Assembly (NCBI GenBank): GCA_036265675.1
Contig: DATAOP010000021.1
Location: 1 to 9,361 of the forward strand
DNA length: 9,361 nt
From: VRUE01 sp036265675
GTDB lineage: Bacteria; Actinomycetota; Thermoleophilia; Solirubrobacterales; 70-9
Direction of reading: 5' to 3'
Part shown: positions 1 through 5,918 of the stretch, one piece after another
How the letters are laid out: each line of letters starts with the position of its first letter
Numbering within the stretch: position 1 is the stretch's first letter
Made by a program: the position numbers and the translations under genes
The notes under the pieces: generated by a model
Told to the model about the DNA's origin: nothing
Databases searched by the model: none
The model's input: only the letters and a program-made list of their open reading frames with translations

Positions 1-1572
1 CGGCGTCGACTCGTCGAGCAGGGCGATCGGGCCGTGCTTCATCTCGCCCGCCGCGTAGGCGTCGGTCGGGATGTAGGAGATCTCCTTCAGCTTCAGCGCC
101 CCCTCGAGGCAGACCGGGAGGCCGATGTGGCGGCCGAGGTACAGGAAGAAGCCCTTGGCGCTGTGCTGGGCGGATACCTCGCGGACGTCGTCCTCGCAGG
201 AGGCCAGCGTCTCCTCGATCTTCGAGGGAAGGTGCTTGAGCTCGGCGACGAGCTCGGCGAGGCGCTCCTTCGGCATGGTCCCGCGCAGCTCGGCCAGCCG
301 CAGCCCGAGCAGGTACATCGTCGCCGCCTGGGCGACGAAGGTCTTGGTCGCGGCGACGCTGATCTCGAGGCCGGCGCGCGTGTAGAGAACCGCGTCGGCG
401 TCGCGCGTCGCCTGGCTGCCGCGGATGTTTGTGATCGCGAGGACCGTGGCGCCGCGCTCGCGGGCGAGCCGCATCGCCGCCAGGGTGTCGGCGGTCTCGC
501 CCGACTGGGTGATCCCGATCACCAGGTCGTCCGGCCCGACCACCGGGTTGCGGTAGCGATACTCGGAGGCGATGTCCATCTCGACCGGGACCCGTGCCCA
601 CTCCTCGATCGCGTAGCGGCCGACCAGGCCGGCGTGGTAGGAGGTCCCGCAGGCGACGATCACTATCCGCCGCATGTCCCGCAGGAACGAGTCGTCGAGA
701 TCGACCTCGGAGAAATCGACGCCCTCGTCGCCGGGCAACCGGCCGGCGATCGTTTCGGCGACCGCGTCCGCCTGTTCGTGGATCTCCTTCAGCATGTAGG
801 TCTCGTAGCCGCCCTTCTCGGCCGCAGTCTCGTCCCACTCGATCTCCTCCGGCTCGCGCTCGACCGGGTTGCCGTCGGCGTCGGTGAGGCTGACCCCGGA
901 GGCGTCGATCGTGACCACCTCGTTGTTCTCGATCGCGACCGCAAGCCGGGTCTCGGCGAGGAAGGCGGGGATCGCCGAGGCGAGGAAGCTCTCGCCGTCG
1001 CCGATCCCGGCGACCAGCGGGCACTCCTTGCGGGCCCCAACCAGGATGCCCGGGTGGTCGGCGTGCATCGCGACGAACGCGTAGTGCCCACGGAGGTCGG
1101 CGAACGCCGCCCTTACCGCAGCGGTGAGGTCGCCGTCGTAGTGGCCGGCAATCAGGTGGGCGACGACCTCGGCGTCGGTTTCGGAGCTGAACTCCTGCCC
1201 CTCCGCCTCGAGCCGCTGCCGCAGCCTGGCGTGGTTCTCGACGATCCCGTTGAGGACGATGTGGACGCGGTCGGAGCTGTCGCTGTGGGGGTGTGCGTTC
1301 TGCTCGGTGACCTTGCCGTGGGTCGCCCAGCGGGTGTGGGCCACCCCGGTGGTCGCCGGCGGTGCGGCGACCGCGACGCCACCGGCGCCGTTCTCGTCCA
1401 TCGCGGCGCGGAGGTTGGCGAGGTTGCCGACGGCGCGGACGCTGTCGACGTGGCCGTCCTCGATCACCGAGACGCCGGCCGAGTCATAGCCGCGGTATTC
1501 GAGCTTTTCGAGCCCGGCGACGAGCAGTTCCCGGCAGGGACGGCCACCGACGTATCCGACAATTCCACACAT
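1..1572 (-). CDS. glmS: Glutamine-fructose-6-phosphate aminotransferase (isomerizing), 3' end cut by window edge
   Basis: Cytosolic enzyme making glucosamine-6-phosphate from fructose-6-P and glutamine, the entry step to UDP-GlcNAc. The visible 524 residues lack roughly the last 90 of a usual ~610. The start is fixed by MCGIVGYVGG, since Cys2 is the N-terminal nucleophile after Met removal. Glutaminase domain: LEYRGYDSAG (24-33), RWATHG (81-86), NAHPH (92-96), Asn108-Gly109 of the oxyanion hole, Asp133 in SETDAEV. Isomerase domain with two SIS modules: ACGTS (307-311), TQSGETADT (355-363), SVAATKTF (405-412), then LKLKEIS and MKHGP. These last supply Lys494, Glu497 and His513, aligned with E. 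coli Lys485, Glu488 and His504. The usual His of the HNG motif is Leu107 here. It follows glmM after 35 bp with no clear Shine-Dalgarno. No ribozyme-like element was seen in that short gap. Identification is very secure. Confidence 0.97.
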   Translation of the reverse strand, partial: MCGIVGYVGGRPCRELLVAGLEKLEYRGYDSAGVSVIEDGHVDSVRAVGNLANLRAAMDENGAGGVAVAAPPATTGVAHTRWATHGKVTEQNAHPHSDSSDRVHIVLNGIVENHARLRQRLEAEGQEFSSETDAEVVAHLIAGHYDGDLTAAVRAAFADLRGHYAFVAMHADHPGILVGARKECPLVAGIGDGESFLASAIPAFLAETRLAVAIENNEVVTIDASGVSLTDADGNPVEREPEEIEWDETAAEKGGYETYMLKEIHEQADAVAETIAGRLPGDEGVDFSEVDLDDSFLRDMRRIVIVACGTSYHAGLVGRYAIEEWARVPVEMDIASEYRYRNPVVGPDDLVIGITQSGETADTLAAMRLARERGATVLAITNIRGSQATRDADAVLYTRAGLEISVAATKTFVAQAATMYLLGLRLAELRGTMPKERLAELVAELKHLPSKIEETLASCEDDVREVSAQHSAKGFFLYLGRHIGLPVCLEGALKLKEISYIPTDAYAAGEMKHGPIALLDESTP

Positions 1573-1607
1573 GAAGGCGATTAAGGGTAAAGGGCGGCCG
1601 CGTGCAC

Positions 1608-2918
1608 TCAGGCGAGCTCGCGGCTGACGACAGCTGCCAACCGCTCGCAGATCGCGTCGGCCTCATCGGCATCGGGCGCCTCGACCATGACGCGAACCAG
1701 CGGCTCGGTCCCGGATGGGCGCAGGAGGATCCGACCCCGTCCCTCGAGCGGGGCCTCCTCGTCCCTGACCGCCTCCCAGACCGGCTTCGCGCCCTCGAGC
1801 GCGTCGCGGTCGCCGACCTCGACGTTGATCATCCGCTGCGGGACCCTCTCCATCGGGACGGTGTCGGCGAGGTCGCGCCCGCCGAGCTCGCGCATCGTCA
1901 TCAGCGCCGCGGCGATCCCGTCGCCGGTCGCGACGAAGCGGGTGTCGATGATGTGGCCGGACTGCTCGCCGCCGAGCACCCAGCCGCGGCGATCGAGCTC
2001 GTCGAGGACGTGGCGGTCGCCGACCCGCGTTACCGCGACCTCGATGCCGGCCTCCTTCATCGCCCGGTGGAAGCCGAAGTTGCTCATCACGGTAACGGCG
2101 ACGCCGCCGCCGAGCTCCCCGCGCGTTTTCAGGCCGCGGGCGGCGATCGCAATCAGCTCGTCGCCGTCGTGGGGGCGGCCGGAGCCGTCGACGGCGAGGA
2201 CGCGGTCGCCGTCGCCGTCGAAGGCGAACCCGAGCGAGGCCTGCGACCCGGCGACGTGGCTCCGCAGCTTTCCGAGGTCGGTCGAGCCGCAGCCGTCGTT
2301 GATGTTGCGGCCATCGGGCTCGACCGCGATCGCCTCGACCGTCGCCCCGAGCCGCTCGAAGATCGCCGGCGCGACCCGATGGGTCGCGCCGTTGGCGCAG
2401 TCGAGCGCGATGGTCGTCCCGGTCAGGTCGAGCGGGAAGGCCGCCTCGAGGGCCCGCAGGTAGTCCTCCGAAGCCCCCTCGAGCTCACGGACCTGCCCCG
2501 CCTGCGCGGCCGGCGGCGCGCCGACCAGTGCTTCAACCGACGTCTCCGCCTCGTCGCTGAGCTTGGTTCCGGCGGCCGAGAAGAACTTGATCCCGTTGTC
2601 GCGATAGGGATTGTGAGAGGCGGAGACCACGACCGCGAGGTCGAGCCCGAGCCGCCTGACCAGGATCGCCGCGGCGGGCGTCGGCAGGACTCCGGCCAGC
2701 AGCGCGTCCCCCCCGGCCTCCGCCACCCCCGCGGCGAGCGCCGAGGCGAGCATCGGCCCCGACTCACGGGTGTCGCGGACGATCAGGACCTGGGGCCGGT
2801 CGACATCGAGCGAGGCGACCGCGGCCCGGCCCAGCGACATCGCAAGCTCGGCGCTGAGGAAGGCGCCGACCTCTCCTCGGACCCCGTCGGTTCCGAAGAG
2901 CTTGCGCTCCACCGACAA
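1608..2918 (-). CDS. glmM: Phosphoglucosamine mutase
   Basis: Converts glucosamine-6-P to glucosamine-1-P, the step after GlmS on the way to UDP-GlcNAc. It is 436 residues, normal for the family (~445). All four phosphohexomutase signatures are present: KLFGTDGVRG (6-15); the phosphoserine loop SASHNPYRDNGIKFFS with Ser101 as the phosphorylated residue; the Mg loop DGDGDR (234-239); the sugar loop GEQSGH (317-322); and the phosphate-binding loop RPSGTEP (400-406). The start chosen is TTG at 2916-2918, because AGGGG (2924-2928) sits 5 nt upstream and overlaps the rpsI stop. A GTG two codons further in is the only near alternative. The gap to rpsI is 8 bp, so translation is probably coupled. 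GlmM is activated by seryl phosphorylation and, in Firmicutes, binds the c-di-AMP synthase CdaA. That is relevant because a c-di-AMP riboswitch lies just beyond this operon. Confidence 0.97.
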   Translation of the reverse strand: MSVERKLFGTDGVRGEVGAFLSAELAMSLGRAAVASLDVDRPQVLIVRDTRESGPMLASALAAGVAEAGGDALLAGVLPTPAAAILVRRLGLDLAVVVSASHNPYRDNGIKFFSAAGTKLSDEAETSVEALVGAPPAAQAGQVRELEGASEDYLRALEAAFPLDLTGTTIALDCANGATHRVAPAIFERLGATVEAIAVEPDGRNINDGCGSTDLGKLRSHVAGSQASLGFAFDGDGDRVLAVDGSGRPHDGDELIAIAARGLKTRGELGGGVAVTVMSNFGFHRAMKEAGIEVAVTRVGDRHVLDELDRRGWVLGGEQSGHIIDTRFVATGDGIAAALMTMRELGGRDLADTVPMERVPQRMINVEVGDRDALEGAKPVWEAVRDEEAPLEGRGRILLRPSGTEPLVRVMVEAPDADEADAICERLAAVVSRELA

Positions 2919-2926
2919 GTTGACCC

Positions 2927-3787
2927 CTAGCGCTTGGAGAACTGCGGACGCTTACGGGCCTTCTTCAGACCGGCCTTGCGGCGCTCCTTGACGCGGGCGT
3001 CGCGGGTGAGGAAGCCTCGACGCTTGAGCTCACTCCGCAGCTCGGGATCAACCTCGGTCAGCGCCCGGGCGATGCCGTGGCGAACGGCCCCGGCCTGACC
3101 GCCGATGCCACCGCCGTGAACGCGAACGCGTACGTCGACGCTGCCCTCGTAGCCGGTCGTCGCGAGCGGCTGGCGGGCCATCGTCTGATGAAGGGGACGT
3201 GGGAAGAACTCCTCGAGCGGGCGCCGGTTGATCACGATCTCGCCGCTGCCGGGCATCAGGGTGACGCGGGCGATCGCGCTCTTGCGCTTGCCGGTCGCCA
3301 GGTAGCGGGCATCGCCCTCGAGCTTCGCCGGGGCGCGGGGCGCGGGGCGATCCTCATCATCCTCGCCGCCCTCGCCGGTGAGCTGAGCCTCGCGCCGGGC
3401 ACGCTCTTCCTCCTCGGCCTCAACCCGGGCCTGCTCCTCGGCGCTCAGCGGCCGCTCCTCCTCCTCGACCGCGATCGGCTCGAGGTCGGCCCCCGGAATC
3501 ACATCGGCTTTTTTCTCCGCTTTTGCCGCAGGCTCGTCAACGGTCGCGGGCTCCTCCGCCTCTGTCGCCGCATCCTCGGCGAGCGCCTCCGGCGCCTCAT
3601 CCTCGGACGCCTCCGGCGCCTCGCCGCCCTCGCTCGTCGAGGAGGAATCAGACTGCGACTCCTCCTCGCTCGGGCTTGCGGCTTCGCCATCAACCGCCGA
3701 CTCCTCCGCTTCGCGTCCGGGGTCGGCGGGGGTCGGCTCCTGCGACTCCTCTGAAGTCTCTTCGTCTCTGCGCTCGTCGTCAGTCAT
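2927..3787 (-). CDS. rpsI: 30S ribosomal protein S9 with long acidic N-terminal extension
   Basis: Small-subunit protein whose C-terminal tail reaches the P-site tRNA in the ribosome. Residues about 161-286 are a complete S9: YLATGKRKSAIARV (162-175), HGGGIGGQAGAVRHGIARAL (224-243), GFLTRDARVKERRKAGLKKA and the terminal PQFSKR with its Lys-Arg end. Residues 1-160 are an added segment with 57 Asp/Glu against 14 Lys/Arg by my count. It has no aromatic residue, Cys, His or Asn, and is rich in Ala, Ser, Pro and Gly, so it is probably disordered. Total length is 286, against about 130 in E. coli and about 150 in mycobacteria. The long start is supported by an ATGA overlap with the rplM stop and by GGAG at 3796-3799, 8 nt upstream. 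An internal GTG near residue 96 has a more distant GGAG and would still leave a ~65-residue acidic arm. Confidence 0.95.
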   Translation of the reverse strand: MTDDERRDEETSEESQEPTPADPGREAEESAVDGEAASPSEEESQSDSSSTSEGGEAPEASEDEAPEALAEDAATEAEEPATVDEPAAKAEKKADVIPGADLEPIAVEEEERPLSAEEQARVEAEEEERARREAQLTGEGGEDDEDRPAPRAPAKLEGDARYLATGKRKSAIARVTLMPGSGEIVINRRPLEEFFPRPLHQTMARQPLATTGYEGSVDVRVRVHGGGIGGQAGAVRHGIARALTEVDPELRSELKRRGFLTRDARVKERRKAGLKKARKRPQFSKR

Positions 3788-4218
3788 CTCTGGATCTCCA
3801 TCGGCTGCGGTTTCTGCGCCGCGTGTGGGTGGTCGGGGCCGGCGTAGACCTTCAGCTTGGTCAGCTGGCGGCGGGCAAGCCGGTTGCGGGGAAGCATCCC
3901 CTTGACCGCCTTGCGGATCACCTCCTCCGGGCGCCGGTCGAGCATCTCGGCCAGGCTGCGGGACTTGATCCCGCCCGGGTAGCCGCTGTGGCGCCAGTAG
4001 CGCTTCTGCTCGAGCTTGTTGCCGGTCACCCGGATCTTCTCAGCGTTGACGACGACGACGAAGTCCCCGGTGTCGACGTGGGGCGTGTACTCCGGCTTGC
4101 GCTTTCCACGCAGCGCATCGGCGATCCTCGTCGCCAATCGACCCAGGGTCTGACCCTCGGCATCGACGACGTACCAGTCGCGCTGGCGGTCGGCGGGTGT
4201 CGCAACGTAGGTCTTCAT
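3784..4218 (-). CDS. rplM: 50S ribosomal protein L13
   Basis: Early-assembling large-subunit protein that binds 23S rRNA. It is 144 residues, close to the E. coli 142. Recognisable parts are RDWYVVDAEGQTLGRLAT near the start, GDFVVVVNAEKIRVTGNK (51-68), KRYWRHSGYPGG, the segment EEVIRKAVKGMLPRNRLARR and LKVYAGPDHPH near the C-terminus. It is the first gene of the rplM-rpsI-glmM-glmS unit, and its TGA stop overlaps the rpsI ATG by four bases. There is no convincing Shine-Dalgarno before the ATG at 4216-4218. Instead a strong GC hairpin followed by five T residues ends 5 nt upstream, described as a separate feature. This leader is the natural place for control of the whole operon. Confidence 0.97.
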   Translation of the reverse strand: MKTYVATPADRQRDWYVVDAEGQTLGRLATRIADALRGKRKPEYTPHVDTGDFVVVVNAEKIRVTGNKLEQKRYWRHSGYPGGIKSRSLAEMLDRRPEEVIRKAVKGMLPRNRLARRQLTKLKVYAGPDHPHAAQKPQPMEIQR

Positions 4219-4223
4219 CGTGC

Positions 4224-4250
4224 AAAAACCGCGCGGGCAACCCTGCGCGG
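4224..4250 (-). promoter_or_regulatory. Terminator-like leader hairpin immediately before rplM
   Basis: On the minus strand, CCGCGC-A-GGG, a TTG loop and CCC-GCGCGG form a 9-bp GC-only stem with one bulged A. It is followed at once by TTTTT (4228 to 4224), then GCACG and the rplM ATG. The shape is that of an intrinsic terminator, but it sits in the 5' leader of rplM and no minus-strand gene lies just upstream. It is therefore better read as an attenuator or as an RNA site for autogenous control by a ribosomal protein. L13 autoregulation through mRNA leaders is known in other bacteria. If the TATGAT box at 4260-4265 is the promoter, the leader RNA would be about 35 nt and nearly all hairpin, which is short for classical attenuation. 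Confidence 0.55.
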
Positions 4251-4259
4251 CGGAGCAGC

Positions 4260-4265
4260 ATCATA
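4260..4265 (-). promoter_or_regulatory. Putative -10 box for the rplM operon
   Basis: TATGAT on the minus strand matches the TATAAT consensus at five of six bases. A start site about 7 nt downstream would fall near 4253, just before the leader hairpin. No good TTGACA-like -35 is visible at 16-18 bp, so the assignment rests on the -10 and its position. The -35 zone of this promoter coincides with the -10 of the opposite-strand promoter at 4280-4285. Confidence 0.4.
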
Positions 4266-4279
4266 GCCGCACACCGTTC

Positions 4280-4285
4280 TATACT
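4280..4285 (+). promoter_or_regulatory. Putative -10 box for the riboswitch/M23 peptidase transcript
   Basis: TATACT on the plus strand matches TATAAT at five of six bases. A start near 4292 would place the first nucleotide about 5 bases before the riboswitch aptamer, which fits well. No clear -35 hexamer is present. The box is 14 bp from the opposing TATGAT. Confidence 0.5.
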
Positions 4286-4296
4286 GCCGCGCCAGC

Positions 4297-4437
4297 AGTG
4301 CCGAATCCCGCCTGGCCAAGCCGGGCGGGGGCGGAGGAACCGCAGGGACCGTTGCAGGTCCCAGGGGCGAATCGGCCGAACAGGTCCGTAGCGCAGCTCT
4401 TTCAGCGCGAGCCCGACAGCTAACTCCGTAGGCGATC
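4297..4437 (+). promoter_or_regulatory. Cyclic di-AMP riboswitch (ydaO/yuaA class)
   Basis: The aptamer is recognised by its conserved blocks, in the right order and spacing. These are TGCCGAATCC (4299-4308); a variable GC hairpin; GCGGAGGAACCGC (4331-4343); a GGGACC/GGTCCC hairpin (4345-4362); GGGGCGAATC (4364-4373); a CGGCC-type hairpin leading to GTAG (4388-4391); a GCGC hairpin; and CCCGACAGCTAACTCCGTAG with GGCGAT (about 4412-4436). The last block closes the P1 helix on GCC at 4300-4302. These match the ydaO aptamers of crystal-structure fame nearly block for block. The aptamer's 3' end is only about 6 nt before the purine-rich ribosome binding site (GAGAGGGAG) of the M23 peptidase gene. 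No terminator lies between, so control of translation initiation is the likely output. In Actinomycetota this class often precedes wall hydrolase genes. Confidence 0.93.
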
Positions 4438-4453
4438 GAAAGAGAGGGAGTGC

Positions 4454-5416
4454 GTGGCGCGCAGCGCGAGGGGTGCCTGGTTTCGGCAAACCGGATTTGG
4501 ATTGATCGCCGTTCTGGCGACGGCGTGGGCCTGCGCGGCGACTCCGGCCGCGGCCGAGACCGGCGGCGCCCCGACACCCGCCGGAATGGCCCCCGCCCCG
4601 CCGACCAAGTCAGGGGCGCCGCCGGCCGAAGCGCCGAGCGCCGGCAACGTCACCCTGACCACGGCCATGGTGACCCCGCGCAAGTCCTTCTACTACGGCG
4701 TCCGCTACCCGAGCCTCCGCTACACGATCGCCAGCGACCAGCCCCAGAACGACCTCCGGATCGACGTCGTCGACGCCGCCGGCGAAGTGATGGCCAGCTA
4801 CTACCGCAACGACATCGCGCCCGGTGTCGAAGACGGGGTCCGCTGGTCGGGGACGACGACGCTCGGCCGCGCCGCTCCCAACGGGCGCTACAGCTTCCGG
4901 GTCTCGGCCCAGACCGGCACCGAACCGCTGCGGGCGAAGCACCGCGCCTCCTCTTCGGAAGCGCCGCCGGTCAGCCTCGGCTTCTCGCTCTACGGCTACG
5001 CGTTCCCGCTGCTCGGCCCGCACGAATTCGGCGGCGCGGCGGGACGCTTCGGCGCCGCCCGCGCCGGCCACACGCACCAGGGCCAGGACATCATGGCCCG
5101 CTGCGGGCTGCCGATCGTCGCCGCCCGCGGCGGCCGCGTCCAGTACGCCGGCTACCAGGGCGCCGCCGGCAACTACGTGGTCATCGATGGCCGCGGCACC
5201 GGCTACGACATGGTCTACATGCACATGCGCGAACCGTCCCCCCTGCAGGAGGGGATGTCGGTCCGCACCGGACAGCCGATCGGCATCGTCGGCGAAACCG
5301 GCGACGCGGTCGGATGCCATCTCCACTTCGAGATTTGGGAACCACCCGGCTGGTACGAAGGCGGCAGCCCGATCGACCCGCTGCCGCTGCTCGAACGCTG
5401 GGACCGGTACAGCTAG
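4454..5416 (+). CDS. Secreted M23-family peptidoglycan endopeptidase with Ig-like domain
   Basis: Probable zinc metallo-endopeptidase that cuts peptidoglycan cross-links outside the membrane. It is 320 residues from a GTG start preceded by GAGAGGGAG. The N-terminus is a signal peptide: basic RSARGAWFRQ, a hydrophobic stretch about 14-29, and likely cleavage after TPAAA (35). A Pro/Ala/Gly linker follows (36-64). Then comes a domain at about 67-152 resembling FlgD/Ig-like folds (LRIDVVDAAGEV, VRWSGTTTLG, NGRYSFRVSAQ). The M23 domain spans about 183-310. HTHQGQD supplies zinc ligands His208 and Asp212, His257 in YMHM is the catalytic histidine, and CHLHFE supplies His291. All key residues are kept, so it should be active rather than a degenerate activator. 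Expression is placed under the upstream c-di-AMP riboswitch, fitting turgor- or wall-stress-linked control of wall opening. Confidence 0.9.
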   Translation: MARSARGAWFRQTGFGLIAVLATAWACAATPAAAETGGAPTPAGMAPAPPTKSGAPPAEAPSAGNVTLTTAMVTPRKSFYYGVRYPSLRYTIASDQPQNDLRIDVVDAAGEVMASYYRNDIAPGVEDGVRWSGTTTLGRAAPNGRYSFRVSAQTGTEPLRAKHRASSSEAPPVSLGFSLYGYAFPLLGPHEFGGAAGRFGAARAGHTHQGQDIMARCGLPIVAARGGRVQYAGYQGAAGNYVVIDGRGTGYDMVYMHMREPSPLQEGMSVRTGQPIGIVGETGDAVGCHLHFEIWEPPGWYEGGSPIDPLPLLERWDRYS

Positions 5417-5437
5417 ACCGCGATAGGGGTACGCAAC

Positions 5438-5470
5438 AGCAAGGAATGAGACTGGTTCTCATTCCTTGCT
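5438..5470. promoter_or_regulatory. Long perfect palindrome, probable Fur-family operator
   Basis: AGCAAGGAATGAGA and TCTCATTCCTTGCT are exact reverse complements separated by CTGGT, giving 14-bp arms. At the centre, TGAGACT-G-GTTCTCA follows the 7-1-7 layout of Fur/Zur/PerR boxes (compare TGAAAAT-n-ATTTTCA). It lies 13 bp before the ATG of a Fur-family gene. A TAGCCT hexamer at 5470-5475 could be the -10 of a near-leaderless transcript, so a bound repressor would block it. There is no T-run after the palindrome, so it is not an intrinsic terminator for the M23 gene. Confidence 0.75.
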
Positions 5471-5483
5471 AGCCTGCCTGCCG

Positions 5484-5909
5484 ATGGCTTGGACAGAGCA
5501 TGCGATGAGGCGCCTCGGCGAGGCGGGATACCGCAGCGGCGGCTCCCGCCGTCAGGTCGTCGACCTTCTCGCCGGCGAGAGCTGCGCGGTGACCGCGCTC
5601 GAGATCGATCGCCGGCTCGAGGGGGTCGGCCGGGCCAGCGTCTACCGGACGCTGGAGCAGCTCGAGCATCTCCACCTCGTCCAGCGGGTCGAGATCGGCG
5701 GCGACGCGGCGGGCTATGAGCGGGTCGACCCCGAGCTCCACCACCATCACATCGTCTGCGAGGGCTGCGGCCGGCTGGCGCCGTTCGCGAGCGAGGCCCT
5801 GGAGGACGCGATCGAGGCGGTCAGCCGCAGATCTGAATTCGCCGTCGCCGCCCACGACGTCGTCCTCCGCGGGACCTGTCCCCGCTGTGAACACGCGACC
5901 GGGCGCTGA
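5484..5909 (+). CDS. Fur-family metal-responsive transcriptional repressor (possibly Zur)
   Basis: Dimeric metal-sensing DNA-binding repressor. It is 141 residues from the ATG at 5484; a TTG at 5466 in the same frame would add six residues but lies inside the palindromic operator, so I reject it. There is no Shine-Dalgarno, which suggests a leaderless or near-leaderless message. The N-terminal winged helix includes GYRSGGSRRQVVDLL and the recognition helix RASVYRTLEQLEHLHLV (50-66). The C-terminal half has HHHHIVCEGCGRLAPF (86-101) and GTCPRC (130-135). The CxxC pairs Cys92/95 and Cys132/135 form the structural zinc site, and His86-89 and His124 are regulatory-site candidates. The Cys found four or five residues before the HHHH run in actinobacterial Zur (YRRC) is not present (YERV here), so the metal is uncertain. 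The downstream ZIP transporter favours zinc. Confidence 0.9.
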   Translation: MAWTEHAMRRLGEAGYRSGGSRRQVVDLLAGESCAVTALEIDRRLEGVGRASVYRTLEQLEHLHLVQRVEIGGDAAGYERVDPELHHHHIVCEGCGRLAPFASEALEDAIEAVSRRSEFAVAAHDVVLRGTCPRCEHATGR

Positions 5910-5918
5910 GGTCGCCGC

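Noticed and set aside
34..1584. 516-codon open frame on the plus strand opposite glmS
   Set aside because: It lies antisense to glmS, which has all family motifs. The long frame follows from GC-rich third positions, and its product (Val/Leu/Arg/Asp-rich, many VDRD/GDRD runs) resembles no protein.
1573..1607. glmS ribozyme/riboswitch upstream of glmS
   Set aside because: Only 35 bp separate glmM and glmS, far too short for the ~150-nt ribozyme, and no core motif is visible.
1602..2930. 442-codon open frame on the plus strand opposite glmM
   Set aside because: Mirror frame of glmM with low-complexity Arg/Asp/Val composition, no domain and no independent ribosome site.
4300..4440. tRNA-like or other structured RNA gene in the divergent region
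   Set aside because: No CCA-ready acceptor/T-loop pattern. The conserved blocks match the c-di-AMP riboswitch instead.
5438..5470. Intrinsic terminator for the M23 peptidase gene
   Set aside because: The palindrome has no T-run on either side, has a Fur-box core, and sits directly before a Fur-family gene. An operator is the better reading.
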